From contig CAUJNA010001757.1 in assembly GCA_963377175.1 (NCBI GenBank), positions 474,489-538,488 of the forward strand: 64,000 nt of DNA, written 5' to 3'. Numbering within the stretch: the first letter of the stretch is position 1; every line of letters begins with the position of its first letter. The translations under genes and the position numbers were made by a program. The stretch comes from Effrenium voratum. Lineage: Eukaryota; Sar; Dinophyceae; Suessiales; Symbiodiniaceae. The notes under the pieces were generated by a model, which was not told where the DNA came from, made no database searches, and saw nothing but the letters and a program-made list of their open reading frames with translations. Below are positions 39,550-53,899 of this stretch, piece by piece.

Positions 39550-42500
39550 GACGTGAAAGGCATGTCGCCCCCTTTGTTCGCGAGTAACAAAGAGGTTGGA
39601 AAGAGTGAGGAATGGATGGGAAGGTGGAGGACATGCCTCTCACTAGCGTAAACGGGGTAGGAAGACACATGAAAGACGCTTCTCTTTTTAGCTGTTCCCT
39701 TTCATGCTACTCCTTTCTCTTTTCCACGCCTTTACCCGCAACCACAAGTAGCTGTGGGATGGTGATGCGTGCTGGGCCAGCCCTCACAAGGCTTCTCTCT
39801 TCGTTCGTCCACCATTACCTCTTCATCCACATCCTTTCATCTCCTTTCTCCTCGTCAATAGTAAAGGTCTTAGAATAAAGACGAGGAAAGAAGATAGGAA
39901 AGGACAGGCAATGGAGCTTCAGCTCGTCTCATGCCTTCGCCAGCTCTAGAGCCAACATAAGAGACATCTCTTTCTCTCACGTAGAGTCCTTGCTATTGTT
40001 CCGGAATGACGAGATGGCGTGGGAAGGCGTGTGAGAGGGAGATGACCAGATCCCCCATCATTATCCTATCTGTTAGAGCTGGGCCAACGGAGAGAGCAAG
40101 AGAAAGAGATGGAGGGTGGTCATGTGATGGCTAATGAAACATAAGGCCATCATCACCCTCGCATTATCTCTTCTTTTTACCTCTCATTGCCTTCTCCTAT
40201 TTCTCTATCTTCTAAATCTTGGAGGTGGATGAGGGAGGAGATGGGATGATAGGGAAAGCGTGATGAGGCCTTCCCACCCACTCTCTTCCCTCATCCACCT
40301 CCCAATCTCGTTTCCCTCGCTTGCAGGTGATGAATGAGTGAAGAAGTAAGCGAAGAGAACAAGCAAGGAAGAGAAAGGGAAAGAGATGTTACCTTTATAA
40401 AAGTGTTTCCAAACTCCAAGAGATATCAAACGAAATGCATTGCATCTCTTTCATTCCCTTTCTCCAGGCCTTTGCCTATCTTGTCATCCCCAAGAATACT
40501 AAAAGAGACTGGGAATGTCGGGTAAAAATGGTTGAGAAAGAGATAGAGAGTGAACGGTTAGACCAAGAGCTGGGACAATCAGGACATTCCAGCGCGCCTG
40601 AAGGAAGAGGAATTCATTTGTAAATGCTGGCAAGAACTGGCCAGCGGGTGGGGTTTCCTCTAATCACCTCCCACCTAATCACCCCATCTCTCTCTCTCTC
40701 GTCATGTATTTCCTTGCTCCTTTCCATTCTCACCGTTGCAACGGACAGGAAAGGAGAAGGGTAGGAAAGACAATTATAAAGAAGACCCCATTCTGGGTTC
40801 GATCACAGGACTAAGGGAAAGGAGATGTTGGTGATAGAGAAGGAGAAGGAATTGCATTCCTTTCTCTGGCATAGAATCCTCGCCACTCCAACATTAAGAG
40901 ATGGCAGCGGAAGGTTTGTGAGAGGGAGATGACCAGCTCCTCCATCATTATCCTATCTGTTATTGCTGGAGCTGGGTAAGGAATGTCCTTCTCCACCATG
41001 TGTGGGCTCTTAGGATCGCATGGTAAACCAACGGAGGAGGGCCGTTATATGATGGCTAGTGAAAAACAAGGCCATCATCACCCTCACATTCTCTCTTCTT
41101 TTTACCTCCCACTACCTACCTTCTATTCTCTATCTCTCAAATCTTGGAGGTGGGTGAGGGGTGAGAGGGAAAACGTGACAAGGTGACTGCACACCCACCC
41201 TTCCCACCCACTCTCTTCCCTCACCCACCTTCTGAAGCTTGCAGGTGACGATCAGTGAAGAAGTGAACGAAGAAACAGGACAAGCAAGGGACAAAGAAAC
41301 AGATATTACTATCATAAAAGCGTTTCCATATTCTAACGGATGTGAAACAGCATCTCTTGCAGTTCCAAAGCTGCTAAAAGAGAAATGACAGGTAAAGATG
41401 ATTGGGGAAGAGATAGAGGGACAATAAGGACATGCCAGCTCGTCTAGCTTTCATTCACTTCCCTTCTCTTGAACTCCTCTTTCCCAAGGTAACTTATACT
41501 TGGGGAAGAGATTAGGAGAGAGAAGCTGAATAGAGGTGAAGGAAGAGGAATTCATTTGTAACCGTTGGAGAGAAGGGGCCAGCGGATGGGATTTCCTCTG
41601 GCCTCTCACCTAATCACTTTACCTCTCTCGTCATCAATGTCCTTTCTCCTTTCCAACGGCTAGGAAAGAAGAAGGGATGAAGAGATAGGAGAGAGAACTA
41701 GATTGAAGAACCCAGATGACATGAAAGACATTCTGGATTCTGTGACATGGTTAATGGAAAGGAGATGTTGGTGATAGAGAAGGAGATGGAATTGCATTCC
41801 TTTCTCTTGCATAGAATCCTCGCCGCTCCAGAATTAAGAGATGGCAAGGGAAGGCGTGTGAGAGGGAGATGACCAGCTCCTCCATCATTATCCTGTCTGC
41901 TAGAGCTGGAGCTGGGCAAGGAATGTCTCTCTCTACTATTTGTTGTGAATTCTTGGGATCGCACGCCAGGTAAACGACTGGAGAGAGCGAGAGAGAGATG
42001 GAGCGCGGTCATATGATGGCTAATGAAAGAGAAGGCGCCATCATGACTCTCACATCATCTCTTCTTTTTACCTCTCATTACCTATCTCCCATCATCTCTA
42101 GCTTAGGCGGATGAGGGAGGAGATAGGGTGAGAGGGGTGATAAGGTGAGCCACACCCACCCTTCCCTCACCCACCTTCCGAGTGGAGGGTGGTCATATGA
42201 AGGCTTTGAAAAAGGCTAATGAAAGGGAAGGCCATCATCAACCTCACATTACCTCTTCTCTTTACCTCTCATTCCGGTAGCCCACTCTCTCCTTCACCTA
42301 CCTTTTTAATCTCCTTTTCCCTCGCTTGCAGGTGATGATGAGTGAAGAAGCGAGCGAAAAGTCAGGGCAAGCAAGGAAGAGACAGGGAAAAATAAAAGCA
42401 TTTCTATATTCTAAGAGATATAAAACAGAGATGCTCTCCATCTCTTGCATTCCCTTTCTCCAATCTATTTTCCTCTCATGTCACTCTCCCAAAGCTACTA

Positions 42501-43060
42501 AAAGAGAATAGGAATGACAGGTAAAGATGATTGGAATTGGACAATAAGGACATTCCAGCTCGTCTAGCTTTCATTCACTTCGCTTCTCTTGACCTCCCTC
42601 GTTTCCCAAAGTAACTTATAACTGGGCAAGAGGCTGGGAAAGAGAAGCTGAATAGAAGTGAAGAACAAGGAATTCATTTGTAACTGCTGGAAAGAATTTC
42701 CTCTCTCCTTTCCATTCTCACCGTTGAAACGGCTAGGAAAGAAGAAAAATGAAGAGATAGGAAAGAGAATTAGAATGAAGAACCCAGATGACATGAAAGA
42801 CATTCTGGATTCTGTCACATGACTAAGGGAAGCGAGATGGTTGCATGGCCATCCCTCCTTGCCAACTCTCTCAGCTCTTTCCCCACCCCCACCTCCATCT
42901 CAGCTTCAAGGAAGCTGTAGGTGGCGAGGAATAGAAATGAAGGGGAGAAAGGGTGGTGGTAAGATAGAGGCTTGAAATGAAGTGAGTGCGTGATAGAGAT
43001 GACAGAGAGCCTGATGTAGGCAAGAGATGGAAAGGTCATAAGGCCAGATGAGGGGATGGG
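39550..43060. repeat. Diverged tandem duplications of ~0.9-1.1 kb
   Basis: Several paragraphs recur in the same order. TTGCAGGTGA followed by GTGAAGAAG and GACAAGCAAGG is found near 40,322, 41,236 and 42,327. GAGATGTTGGTGATAGAGAAGG is found near 40,821 and 41,764. TCCATCATTATCCTRTCTG is found near 40,053, 40,941 and 41,880. GATGGCTARTGAAA is found near 40,126, 41,052 and 42,015. The spacing is about 0.9-1.1 kb, so three to four old copies stand in tandem with many substitutions and indels. Short frames inside are not conserved between copies and I see no gene. Confidence 0.75.
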
Positions 43061-44440
43061 GCAGTGAGATTGTCAATCAATGAGTTTTTTTTCTCTCTCT
43101 CGCCTTCTCTCCTCTCTCTACCTCCCCATCACCCAACCTCTGCTTCCGAGAAAAAGAGTTGGGGTGATAAAGGGAAACAAGAAGGGGGAAGAAATAAGCA
43201 ATGGAGATTCCTTAGCCCACCCTTCCTTGAGATCTTATTGGGTAGGCTTATCCTGTCTATAGACTCTCTAGACCCAATTATGAATTGATTATTGTAATCT
43301 CAGACACTACACTCTACAGTCCTATTGCTTGGTCATTTCTGTATCACCAATTAACCACTGTCATGTCTGTATTTTGCTCCATTGATAAGACTTCTGAAGT
43401 CCATGACATCAATAATCGCAAGGAAAGAGAAACACAAAGAGCTGAGAAATACAATTAAACATGAGATACGTTAAAATAGACTGTAAAAAAATGAATTGGA
43501 ATTAGTTTCTGGGTTGACCTGACCGTGCAAATCTGCGACGCTAGCAAGTGCTGAAAAAGGAGCCGGCTGACATTATACGCATTGTTCCCTGCCACCCCCT
43601 CCCCCCCCGCCGAGCCCCCCCCCCCCCCCGGCCGCTGCAAAGCATGGCTCTCGCGGTCCGCGCCACTAACGGCCGCTTGGACACAACGCACGTCCGGCTG
43701 CTTGAGGAGACTTGATGCCCAGCGTGCGCAGCAACTTCTCTGCAGCAAGGCAACACAATCCGGGCCGGAAGGCCTGGCCAATTCAACGCCCACGCGGGAG
43801 CAAGTAGACGCAAGCAGTTTGCACGCAAACCTGGCACTATCCTTGGCAAGTGGAGATATACGTGTTCGTCGCGGTCGCGAAACATAGGATAATCCTCAGA
43901 GCTCATCTTGAGCGCAGTGGCACATAGCTTGCTAGTCGCGGCTTTCACCCTGCGCCACCTGGCGACAGAGCGCTGGAGCAACACGGGAACAAGAAACTCC
44001 CGCAAACTGTCCATGTTCGGGTGGGCGGGGCTTGATGCAAACTCAGGGAGACACCCGTCTCTCCAGGCCGCAAAATGAATCACAGCGCAGCACAAGGAAA
44101 AACTTGGCCTCAACATGGTAAATTCGCTGTGAAGACCACACAATGCCAGCAGCGCCACGCATCAGCCTTCCCCTTCGAGGCGAGGCAAGTAATTGATGCC
44201 TCAAGCGAGCCAAAATGAAAGCCCTACCAACAAACTCAGGTGCCTGACTAGACTGCAACGTCGAGCTATCCCCCCCCTGACAGCTCCAAGTTTGGACTGG
44301 GCTTTGCTTTTACTCCCGATCAGCCAGAGACAGGACAACATCGATAAGACAGAGCGCGAGCGTAAGCATTTACGTACAGATGCGCATGTGTGCGCGCGAG
44401 CTCGCGCGTGTGATGCGTCTCTGTGTCCGCGAGTGCGTTG
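43060..44440. other. Unassigned; one weak minus-strand frame and a C-run
   Basis: A minus-strand frame of 205 codons (44,158-43,541) reads through this region. Its last part is low-complexity Gly/Arg from the C-run at 43,595-43,629, and no family is recognised. I do not call it. Confidence 0.35.
43595..43629 (+). other. C-rich tract (G-quadruplex/i-motif candidate)
   Basis: Runs of 5, 8 and about 15 C are separated by only one to six bases. The minus strand is therefore G-rich enough to form a quadruplex. Confidence 0.6.
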
Positions 44441-44449
44441 TGAGTGAGA

Positions 44450-46550
<2,101 letters not shown>

Positions 46551-46554
46551 ACAT

Positions 46555-48410
46555 GTAGCCTTCTTTGGGAGCGGAAGGCTCCTCAATACCAATCACGCGG
46601 CGCCATTGCTTTGAGGACCTTTCTGTGAAAACGGGCATTGTCAATTGAACACGTTCCTGCCCTTGGCCTCTTGGCCCAGGCATTTGGGTTTAGGTGGAAA
46701 ACCGTGCCGAGTCCGGAGATTTTTCTGCTTTTGCGCATGTACATAGGTAACGGAGCTCAGGGGCAAGTGCGCTCAACATGGCTGCGATTGAGGGCATGTT
46801 CGCTCGCGAGTTCACGCTCGGGTACCCGTTTCATGGGGGATGACGCGTTGGACAAGGACCTGTGGGAACAGCGGCCAATCCTTCTTCGGGCCGTGGTGCG
46901 CGAAGGACTGCGAACACGTATCGCGATGAATGGCAGGCAACGGCGGTGACAAACTCACGGAGTATTGTTGGCGGTAGCAACCAGAACGTGGCTGCGCGGC
47001 ATGACAGATTGCGCGTGCAAAAGGACGATGGCCGGAAAAGACTGGATCCGCAGAATGGTGACGGTAGCAAAGAACAACGGGACCCCTACTTCGTAGCACG
47101 CCAGCACGAGAAGTACAAGTACGCGCGGCGCTCCAGATGAGTTATCGAGACGTGCGCTGGCGGTCTGCCTGAGGCGGCAGCAGCGCACCGGCGGCTCTTG
47201 GGATGCGCTGTGCTTCGCAAAGCTTCAGGTGAAGGGTCGTAATATTGGCATGACCGAGACGGGGGAACATCCTACGGTGGCGGCGACTGGTAATTTAGAT
47301 TGGCCGGATGAGATAGACCGGTCTGGTTCAATGACGTACCTGGAGCGGCCAACCGTTCTTTATGGATCGGATGGGGCAGTGCTACACCCACGAAGTTGTT
47401 CCATCCTGGGATCGACGCTGACTGGGAGACGGCCAGGCAGCTTGAACGGCTACTCCGGACGAGCTGAAGGCGATGTGCGCAGGACTTTGGCCGTCACAGA
47501 GGGTAATTCTGCAAAGAGACCAACCGCCGGCGAAGACGACTCACGACTGTTGGGGCGGCGCCGGTCTCATCGTCCTGGGCGTCGGAGCCGGAGCCCTCGT
47601 TGATGTCATTTCTCGTCCTCAGCCTCTGACCTTCTCCAATAAAACTGCCAGCTGCCTTTCTCGGGCCAAGATCTGGTGTATCGCCTCCTCGTCCCCTGAG
47701 CATCGGCTATTGATTCTCGTCAATAGTATTCCGGTGTTATTGAAGGTGACTTTTACAATTTCTAGTTGGTTCTAACAGACGTCCATTCCATAAGAATTTC
47801 AATACTCTGGTCAGTAGAAAAACCTCACAGTTCGAAGGACAAACCAGTAGGGGAATCAATAGAAAACCAGCATGCACTGAAAGCTGAAGCCCTTATTTTT
47901 CCCAGCGCGATGCTGATATAGTGATCAGACGGGGTGTGACTGGCGACCTTTGACCAAGAGCTTGCAGCTTTATCAATAGCTCATTTTCTCAAGGAGCTAC
48001 AAGCGCCCTTTTGCCAAGCGGTAGCACAAGTCGTCGCCGCAGCTTGGGCCGAGCGATGCGCAGAAAGCGACAAGAAGAAACCCCTTGCTGAAAGGGTGGG
48101 CGCTAAGACGCCTGCAGCAGGCGGCACTCCTTGTCAAAAGTAGCGTGGACTGCTGGCCGCGCGCGCCACCGTGCTCCATGAACTTGTCGCGCATACCGCC
48201 GCGCTCCATGGAGCACCATGGTCCGCGTGGCCTGTTGATGAAGCACGAGGATACGCGCAACCCGTTCATGAATTGGTCGCGCGGTCCGGCAGGCCAACTG
48301 TGGTCCAATCAGCAAAGCTCCAGAGGGTGCTGGCGGGGGCTTTGGTAGGGAAGGGGGTCATTTGCGAAAACCGATTTCGCAATCCATCCACGACTCATTT
48401 TCGAACACAG
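46555..48410. other. Unassigned
   Basis: Short frames only. A plus-strand frame (46,638-46,949) and another (47,229-47,603) have no recognised motif. Near 48,170-48,290 words such as CATGAACTTGTCGCGC and GTTCATGAATTGGTCGCGC recur, a small degenerate repeat. Confidence 0.35.
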
Positions 48411-48414
48411 GTAT

Positions 48415-48448
48415 GGGGGGGGATGAGGGGGGATGGAGGGGGATAGGG
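48415..48448 (+). other. G-quadruplex candidate
   Basis: Four G runs of 8, 6, 5 and 3 are separated by loops ATGA, ATGGA and ATA. This fits the usual four-run rule with short loops. Confidence 0.7.
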
Positions 48449-48729
48449 TCTCTGACATATCGAACCTGATGTCTGATGGATCCTAATATATTGGAAGTCC
48501 TTGATGCATGGCTGAATGTGAAGATTCCCACAAGACTGCTGAAAGGTGAAAGCGTCATCTGCTGCACCGAGGAAGGTGCAGGGAGAGAGACGTTAAAATC
48601 AGATTGTTGTTTACAAGTGCAGGGCTCTGGCTGTAGTATAGGCTCAAGGCCGGCGGTCATGTACCAGCTACGGAGTGAGCCGGAGGCTCTAAAGTTACAA
48701 CAGGCCAAGCAAGGGGGCGCTCGGGGCTT

Positions 48730-49100
48730 TTGGCTCACACCCACTTGAACAAAAGCGCGCTCAGAAACGAGAGCTTGCCCGCGTTCAAAAACGAGCCGAA
48801 ACACGCGAGTTTCCGCCTGTGCTCCTTCACACGCCGCTCCGAAGACCGACCGACACTCCGAGGTGTACCACCCGCTATGCACGAATCGGCGCCCGAGGCA
48901 GCCGCCCTAACCCTAGAAACGTCCAGTCAGTGGAGAACCAGCGTCGACCGATTCCGGGAACTCCTCGACAGTCAAGGGCTCCTGGGGGGCTACCGTTTCC
49001 GCGATGGGCGTCCAACTCCATTGGCGCAGGCGTCAAGTGTCAACAAGTCGACCGAACTTAGCCCAATGGCACCCGAGTCAAACCATGCAAGCAGCACAGA
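48730..49100 (+). CDS. Weak open frame upstream of the 25-bp array
   Basis: The first 120 codons of a plus-strand frame have natural composition (for example AAALTLETSSQWRTSVDRFR and ELLDSQGLLGGYRFRDG). After about 49,110 the frame continues only because the 25-bp array has no stop in it. I recognise no family. It could be an exon or chance. Confidence 0.2.
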
Positions 49101-49109
49101 CTCAAGAAA

Positions 49110-50130
49110 GCCAGCTACAATCTGCAGCAAGCATTCCAAGAAACATCCACGGCAATCCACCCAGGGAAAACCTGCGGCAAGCAATTCTGGCAACATTTGG
49201 GGCAAGCAATCCGCAGAAAGCAAACCGCCGCAAGCAACCTGGCAAAACCTGCGGCAACCAATCCCAATCCTGCGGCAAGCAATCCGGGCAAGAGCTGCGG
49301 CGCGCAATCCAAGCAAAACCTGCGGCAAGGAATGCGGGCAAAATCTACGGCAAGCGCTCCAGGCAAAATCTGCAATCCGGGCAACATGTGGGGCAAGCAG
49401 TCCCTGCAAAACCGGCGGCACTGCGGCAAGCAACACAGCCAAAACCTAGGGCAGGCACAATCCGCGGCAAGAACTCCTGTCAACATCTAAGCGAACGCGG
49501 GGCAAAATCTGCGGCGAACAATCCAGGCAATCCAGGCAAAATCTGCGGCACGCTGCAGGCAAAACCTGCGGCAAGCAATCCAAACAAAGTCCGGGGCAAA
49601 CAATCCGGGATTAAAAGCTGCAGCAAGCAATCAGGGCAAAATCGACGGAAAGGCATGCAGGAATTAGCAACAAGCAATGCAGGCAAAATCTGCACGGAAA
49701 ACATGCGGCAAGCAACCCGGAAAAACTTCATAGCAGGAAGTCCAAGCAAAACCTGCAGCAAGAAGTTCAGGCAAAATCTGCGGCACCCAGTCCAGGCGAA
49801 ATCCGCACCCAGAAATCCTGGCAAAATCTGCCGCAAGCAACGTAAACAAAACCCACAACAAGCAATCCAGGCACAATCTAAGGCAAGCAACCCAGGCAAC
49901 ATCTGCCTCAAGGAATCCAGGCAAAATCTGCAGCAAGCAATCAGGAAAAACAAGCAATCCAAGCAAAAGCCGCGGCAAGCAGCCCAAGCAAAATGCACAA
50001 CGCATGCAAAATGTGCGGCAAACCAAAATGCTAGCAAAAAATCCAGGCAAATATGCAGCAAGCAAGGCATGCTAAATCTGCAGCAACCCAGGCCGAAAAC
50101 CGCAGAACACACAATGGGGGCAAAATCCGC
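49110..50130 (+). repeat. 25-bp tandem array, about 40 units
   Basis: The unit is CAAGCAATCCAGGCAAAATC followed by TGCGG, 25 bp long in most copies, with scattered substitutions and small indels. Since 25 is not a multiple of three, frames rotate with a 75-bp period. On the plus strand one frame stays open for 472 codons (49,004-50,422) and others for 240, while the minus strand gives frames up to about 240 codons. Direct inspection shows only Gln/Lys/Ala/Ser-rich peptides on the plus strand, so I treat these as chance frames. Confidence 0.93.
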
Positions 50131-50289
50131 AGCAAACAACGTGCCGCGCGGTGGACGCGGCCTGTGGTTTTCTCGGTCAATTGACCAACAGAAGCAACAG
50201 AAGCTCAAAACCTGCGTTTTCGTTGTAGAGCAAAAACTGCCGAAAAGATGCTTTTTTGACTTTTTAAAAGTTGATCAAGACAGAACAAA

Positions 50290-50625
50290 GCCACGGACAT
50301 TTGCCTGGCATGCATACCGTGCTGAGCATCCGCACTGTCTTACCATTTGCCTGGCATGGACACAGCGGTGCACTCCACCAGCGGGTGTTCTTACCATTTG
50401 CCTGGCATGGATACCGTGCTAAGCGGGTGTGCTGGCGGGCGCACTCGAGCGAGGATTCAGTGCTGAGCGGGTGTTCTCACCATTTGCCTCGCATAAATAC
50501 AGTGCTGACCGGGTGCACTGGAGAAGTTGTTCTTACCATTTGCCTCGCTGACATGGATAGTGCCAGACGGATACAGTGCTGAGCGGGTGCGCTTGGAGTG
50601 GGTGTTCTACCATTGGCCTGGCACG
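50290..50625 (+). repeat. Irregular repeat with ACCATTTGCCTGGCATGGA
   Basis: CATTTGCCTGGCAT or close variants occur about six times (near 50,296, 50,343, 50,394, 50,481, 50,535 and 50,610), alternating with GTGCTGAGCGGGTG. Spacing varies from about 47 to 87 bp. Confidence 0.75.
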
Positions 50626-50639
50626 CCGCCAAGAATGAA

Positions 50640-53270
50640 CGTCACCAACCTGCCCTTCGACTCAGGCATGAATTTTGGTGGAAACATGATCTTGGCTGCA
50701 TTACCCATCCGTCCGTGCCTGAATTTGTCCAGCAATCCAGCCACCCATCCATCCTTGCCCATTCATAAACGCACCCGCCCACCCAAGCCGCCATTCGCTA
50801 CCCTTCGTCCACCCCATCCTCACGCATCCGCCTCTCCAAGCCGCCCAGCCCATCCTCTCGCCTTTTCCTCGCCTTCCAGGTTTCTGTGAGCCCGCCGTGA
50901 ATACGTTGCACCCCTGGAGAAACGCATGGGCGAGGAGGCTTTCTAGGGGCAACCTATCATAATGACAGTGCTGGATCATGTAACACTGCACCACTCCGTC
51001 TGATGTCTGAGGCCCTGTCTCAGCACAATCGAAGCAGCGGACAGCAGGAAGGCGCAGGACACCCACCTTGGCCGAGATCTTTTGGTGGTTACTTTTGAAG
51101 GTTGGAGGCGGCATTTCGAGGGTCACCTTATATCGAGATGGCACTCCGAACCTGACCCTGCCGCCTGTGCGCATTGGAAAATAACGATTTCAGACATGTC
51201 TGTGTCCCAGCTCCCTGCTTATTGCCTGATTCCAACAAGCCAGCCAACCAAAGTTGCGGCGAAGATTTCATGGGTTACAATCGTGCTAAAGGGGTGGAAA
51301 TGCGGGAAGCACTAATGGCGGGCGCCAAAGACTTTCATTGGGGTACACCTCTGAAAGGTGCGGGGCAACGTGTCTGCGGGCGGGTCATGGTGGGGATGTC
51401 AAAAAATGGAAAAGGGAGGCTTGCTTGGCCTCAAGAGCACCACAAGCCCATGAATAAATGATTCCTACGCAAATACTTGGATCACATTTCTGGCCAAAGC
51501 GCAGCAAATCACATGATTCCCCGTCATCAAGCTCAAACCTGAAATTTTCTGAAAGGCCTCAGAAGCTGACCGCATTGGACCCCGGTGAAAGGATCTACTG
51601 GCCTGTCCAAAATCATGGTTTTCGTTTGAGCACGTAAGGAAAGGTTTGACCCCCAGGTTCCTTGCGCGGCTCGAAACGGGGCTCGCTCGCTGAGTGTCCG
51701 GCCCAGCCGGGTGGGGCGGCCCGTGCCTCTCGGCTATCGAAGGTGGCAACCATCATGACCTGATGGAGTCCATTCCACAAGTAACAACAATTTCGGGGAA
51801 AACTCCACCTTACGAGGATCAGCGCAGGGCTTGGGCTGCACTTGAATGCTGTTTGGACCTTTACCTTTTTCCCCCTTGTCAAGGAACATGTTGTTTTTCA
51901 ACCACGCAAGCAATCACCGCAGGAGTATCCCCAGCAGCTGGCCAAAGTTCCTTGCCAGCAAAATTCCTTGGCACTGCTGGAAATCACCAACCTCAAGCTC
52001 AGGATAGGCTCAGATGGTGCCGCAAGGAAAGACATGAACTTTTGCGCTCGGGTTCGGAACTCACGCTGTTACCTCAGTTGAAATAACTTCAGCCTCTGGA
52101 AGCCCCGTATGTGTTCAAACGAGGTAAGCTGGGCGCAGTTCGCCACAAATGGGTTTGAAACGCTGGACTTGCCAAGGACCGCGTGCTGGCATCATCGTTT
52201 CTTGGGGTTTCAACACTGCAGTATGCAGAAAGGGGTTCCTGGAATACATTGCGGGAGAATCAACAAATTAAAGCACTTTGTTGGCCACCAAAGTTCCCCA
52301 TCTCCAGAGGAAACTTGAACCTTTTCTTCCTGTGGCCCAGGCGCCCGCCAGCACCAGCAGGGCAAAGCCACCTGAGATACTAGAACGGGCCCAATTCCGC
52401 AATACCGTTTAGAAGTCAACTCTCCTGACTACTGCATTAGTTTGGGGATCTGCAGGAGTGGCAACGAAAGCCCAAGTTCGTACCATGGTCGGCAAGGGCG
52501 TCGCGCAGGCCGAAGCCAGTGAAGGAACGGCATGGCTGGCGCATGGCTCCCACGCTAACACAGGAATACACCCAATAATGGTTGCCTGGTTGCCTGGTTA
52601 ATGTGTCAGGCCGCGCCGTGCTCTGGACCCTGTCAAGATTCGGGTGATTCGAGGCTGCAACAGTCTCGCAGTTTCCACTTCTGCCTTGCTCTCGGTGCTG
52701 CGAAGGCACATAGCAACACGTAGCCAGACCTGGCAAAGTCTCCCCACGGTGCGACAGGAAAAGCTCAAACCGGCAATGTGTTCCGACGGCAGACCTCCCT
52801 GAGTGTAAGAAGTTGAAGAAGCTCGCGGCCACAGAATCACGCGCTGCTGTAGCCTGAGGTCCAGGTTTGCACGGGGTAGAAAAGGTCGCAATAAGTTGGC
52901 ACACCGTCCGGCTAACACAACATGGAAACAAGGGCGGAAGCACGGGAGTCACAAGAACGCCTGTCAGGCAAACCATGAGGTGACAGCCTGAGGCGGCGTG
53001 CGCAACAATGCGGATTGCCATGGCTTGGCCGCAGCTATGAAACAGCCGTCATCTGTCCTACCCCGAGCCAACGAAGCAATGAGAAGTCCAGGCAAGATTG
53101 CGTTTCCGGTTTTGGATGACCGAGAAGCACCTCTCCATCAATCTGTGTTATTGCCATCAACACTTCCCCATCTGTGGCGACAGCTCTTTCTGCTCGGGCC
53201 TGGCTCCGTGCGAGAGAGCCGTACGAGACCATGTGTCTCGCGCGCTTGAAGCCCCTCATAAGGTGAAACA
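50640..53270. other. 2.6 kb without a supportable gene
   Basis: Frames on both strands are short and overlap, and no motif is recognised. The stretch from 53,270 downward lies just beyond the stop codon of the minus-strand carbamoyltransferase and would include its 3' untranslated region. Confidence 0.35.
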
Positions 53271-53277
53271 TCATCAC

Positions 53278-53866
53278 TCAGCTGGGCTTGGCGAAGAGCC
53301 AATCTTCAATCAACACAAAATCCAAGTCCCCGAGCTGCGTCAACATCTCCAGGCACTCCTCACGCAGCCCTGAAAGGACAAGAAAAGCATCTCGGCCACA
53401 AACTCGGAAGAAAACATGGATTGTTTGGAACACGCAAAAGAGCACTTTTGATGGGGGTTGCGCTCGTTTGCTTAGGGGTATGGAAAATGGATCGCAACCT
53501 CCTCTGCAAGTTGCCAGCTTCTGCAAGTTGCCAGCTGTGCTCTTGCAAGCGATCGACTGGAACAATCACACGGGCCGAGAGCCAATAAAGGCGATAAACA
53601 ACTGCATTGTTCTTGCAATTAAAGGTTTATAAAACTATGCAAGTTACCTGGCGCCCATCGGTCGCCGTGTATGACCGAGCCAACAGTGGTCGGCAAGCCG
53701 ACCTCTCATCCATCCTTCAACATGGCGGCCCCTCAAGATATCTCTCCTTCACCGAGTTGGCGATGGGTTTGCCCTTGGAGTTGAAGCTGGTGTTGAGCAG
53801 CACTGCCAGGCCTATGTGCTTCCCCACTGCCGTCAGCAAGGAGTGTAGCCAGGGCTCGTCCTTTGC
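53278..53866 (-). CDS. C-terminal exons of a NodU/CmcH-type carbamoyltransferase (partial)
   Basis: Two minus-strand exons are visible. The upstream one (about 53,866-53,743) reads DEPWLHSLLTAVGKHIG followed by AVLLNTSFNSKGKPIANSVK, and the downstream one (about 53,375-53,278) reads LREECLEMLTQLGDLDFVLI followed by EDWLFAKPS and a stop. The LLNTSFN..G.PI block and the final LD...ED.LF.K match the C-terminal domain of carbamoyltransferases, enzymes that transfer a carbamoyl group from carbamoyl phosphate to a hydroxyl of a small molecule or sugar. Joining the exons across about 370 bp keeps the family's spacing (NSVKE then LREECLEML). The acceptor looks like TTTTCTTGTCCTTTCAG, and the donor is not clearly GT, which is common in dinoflagellates. 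A possible earlier piece (MTTPFVLAQQEVKLPA, near 54,760) might be an upstream exon, but this is speculative. The substrate cannot be inferred. No metabolic neighbours are visible. Confidence 0.65.
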
Positions 53867-53899
53867 CCAACAAAGGGTCTAGGTTTCTTGCAGAAGGGG

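Noticed and set aside
43541..44158. Minus-strand frame of 205 codons
   Set aside because: No family is recognised, its Gly/Arg end is the C-run, and overlapping frames exist on the other strand.
49110..50130. CRISPR array
   Set aside because: The 25-bp units are contiguous, with no spacers between them.
49004..50422. Plus-strand open frame of 472 codons
   Set aside because: From 49.1 kb on it is the 25-bp array read without stops. Overlapping frames on both strands are open too.
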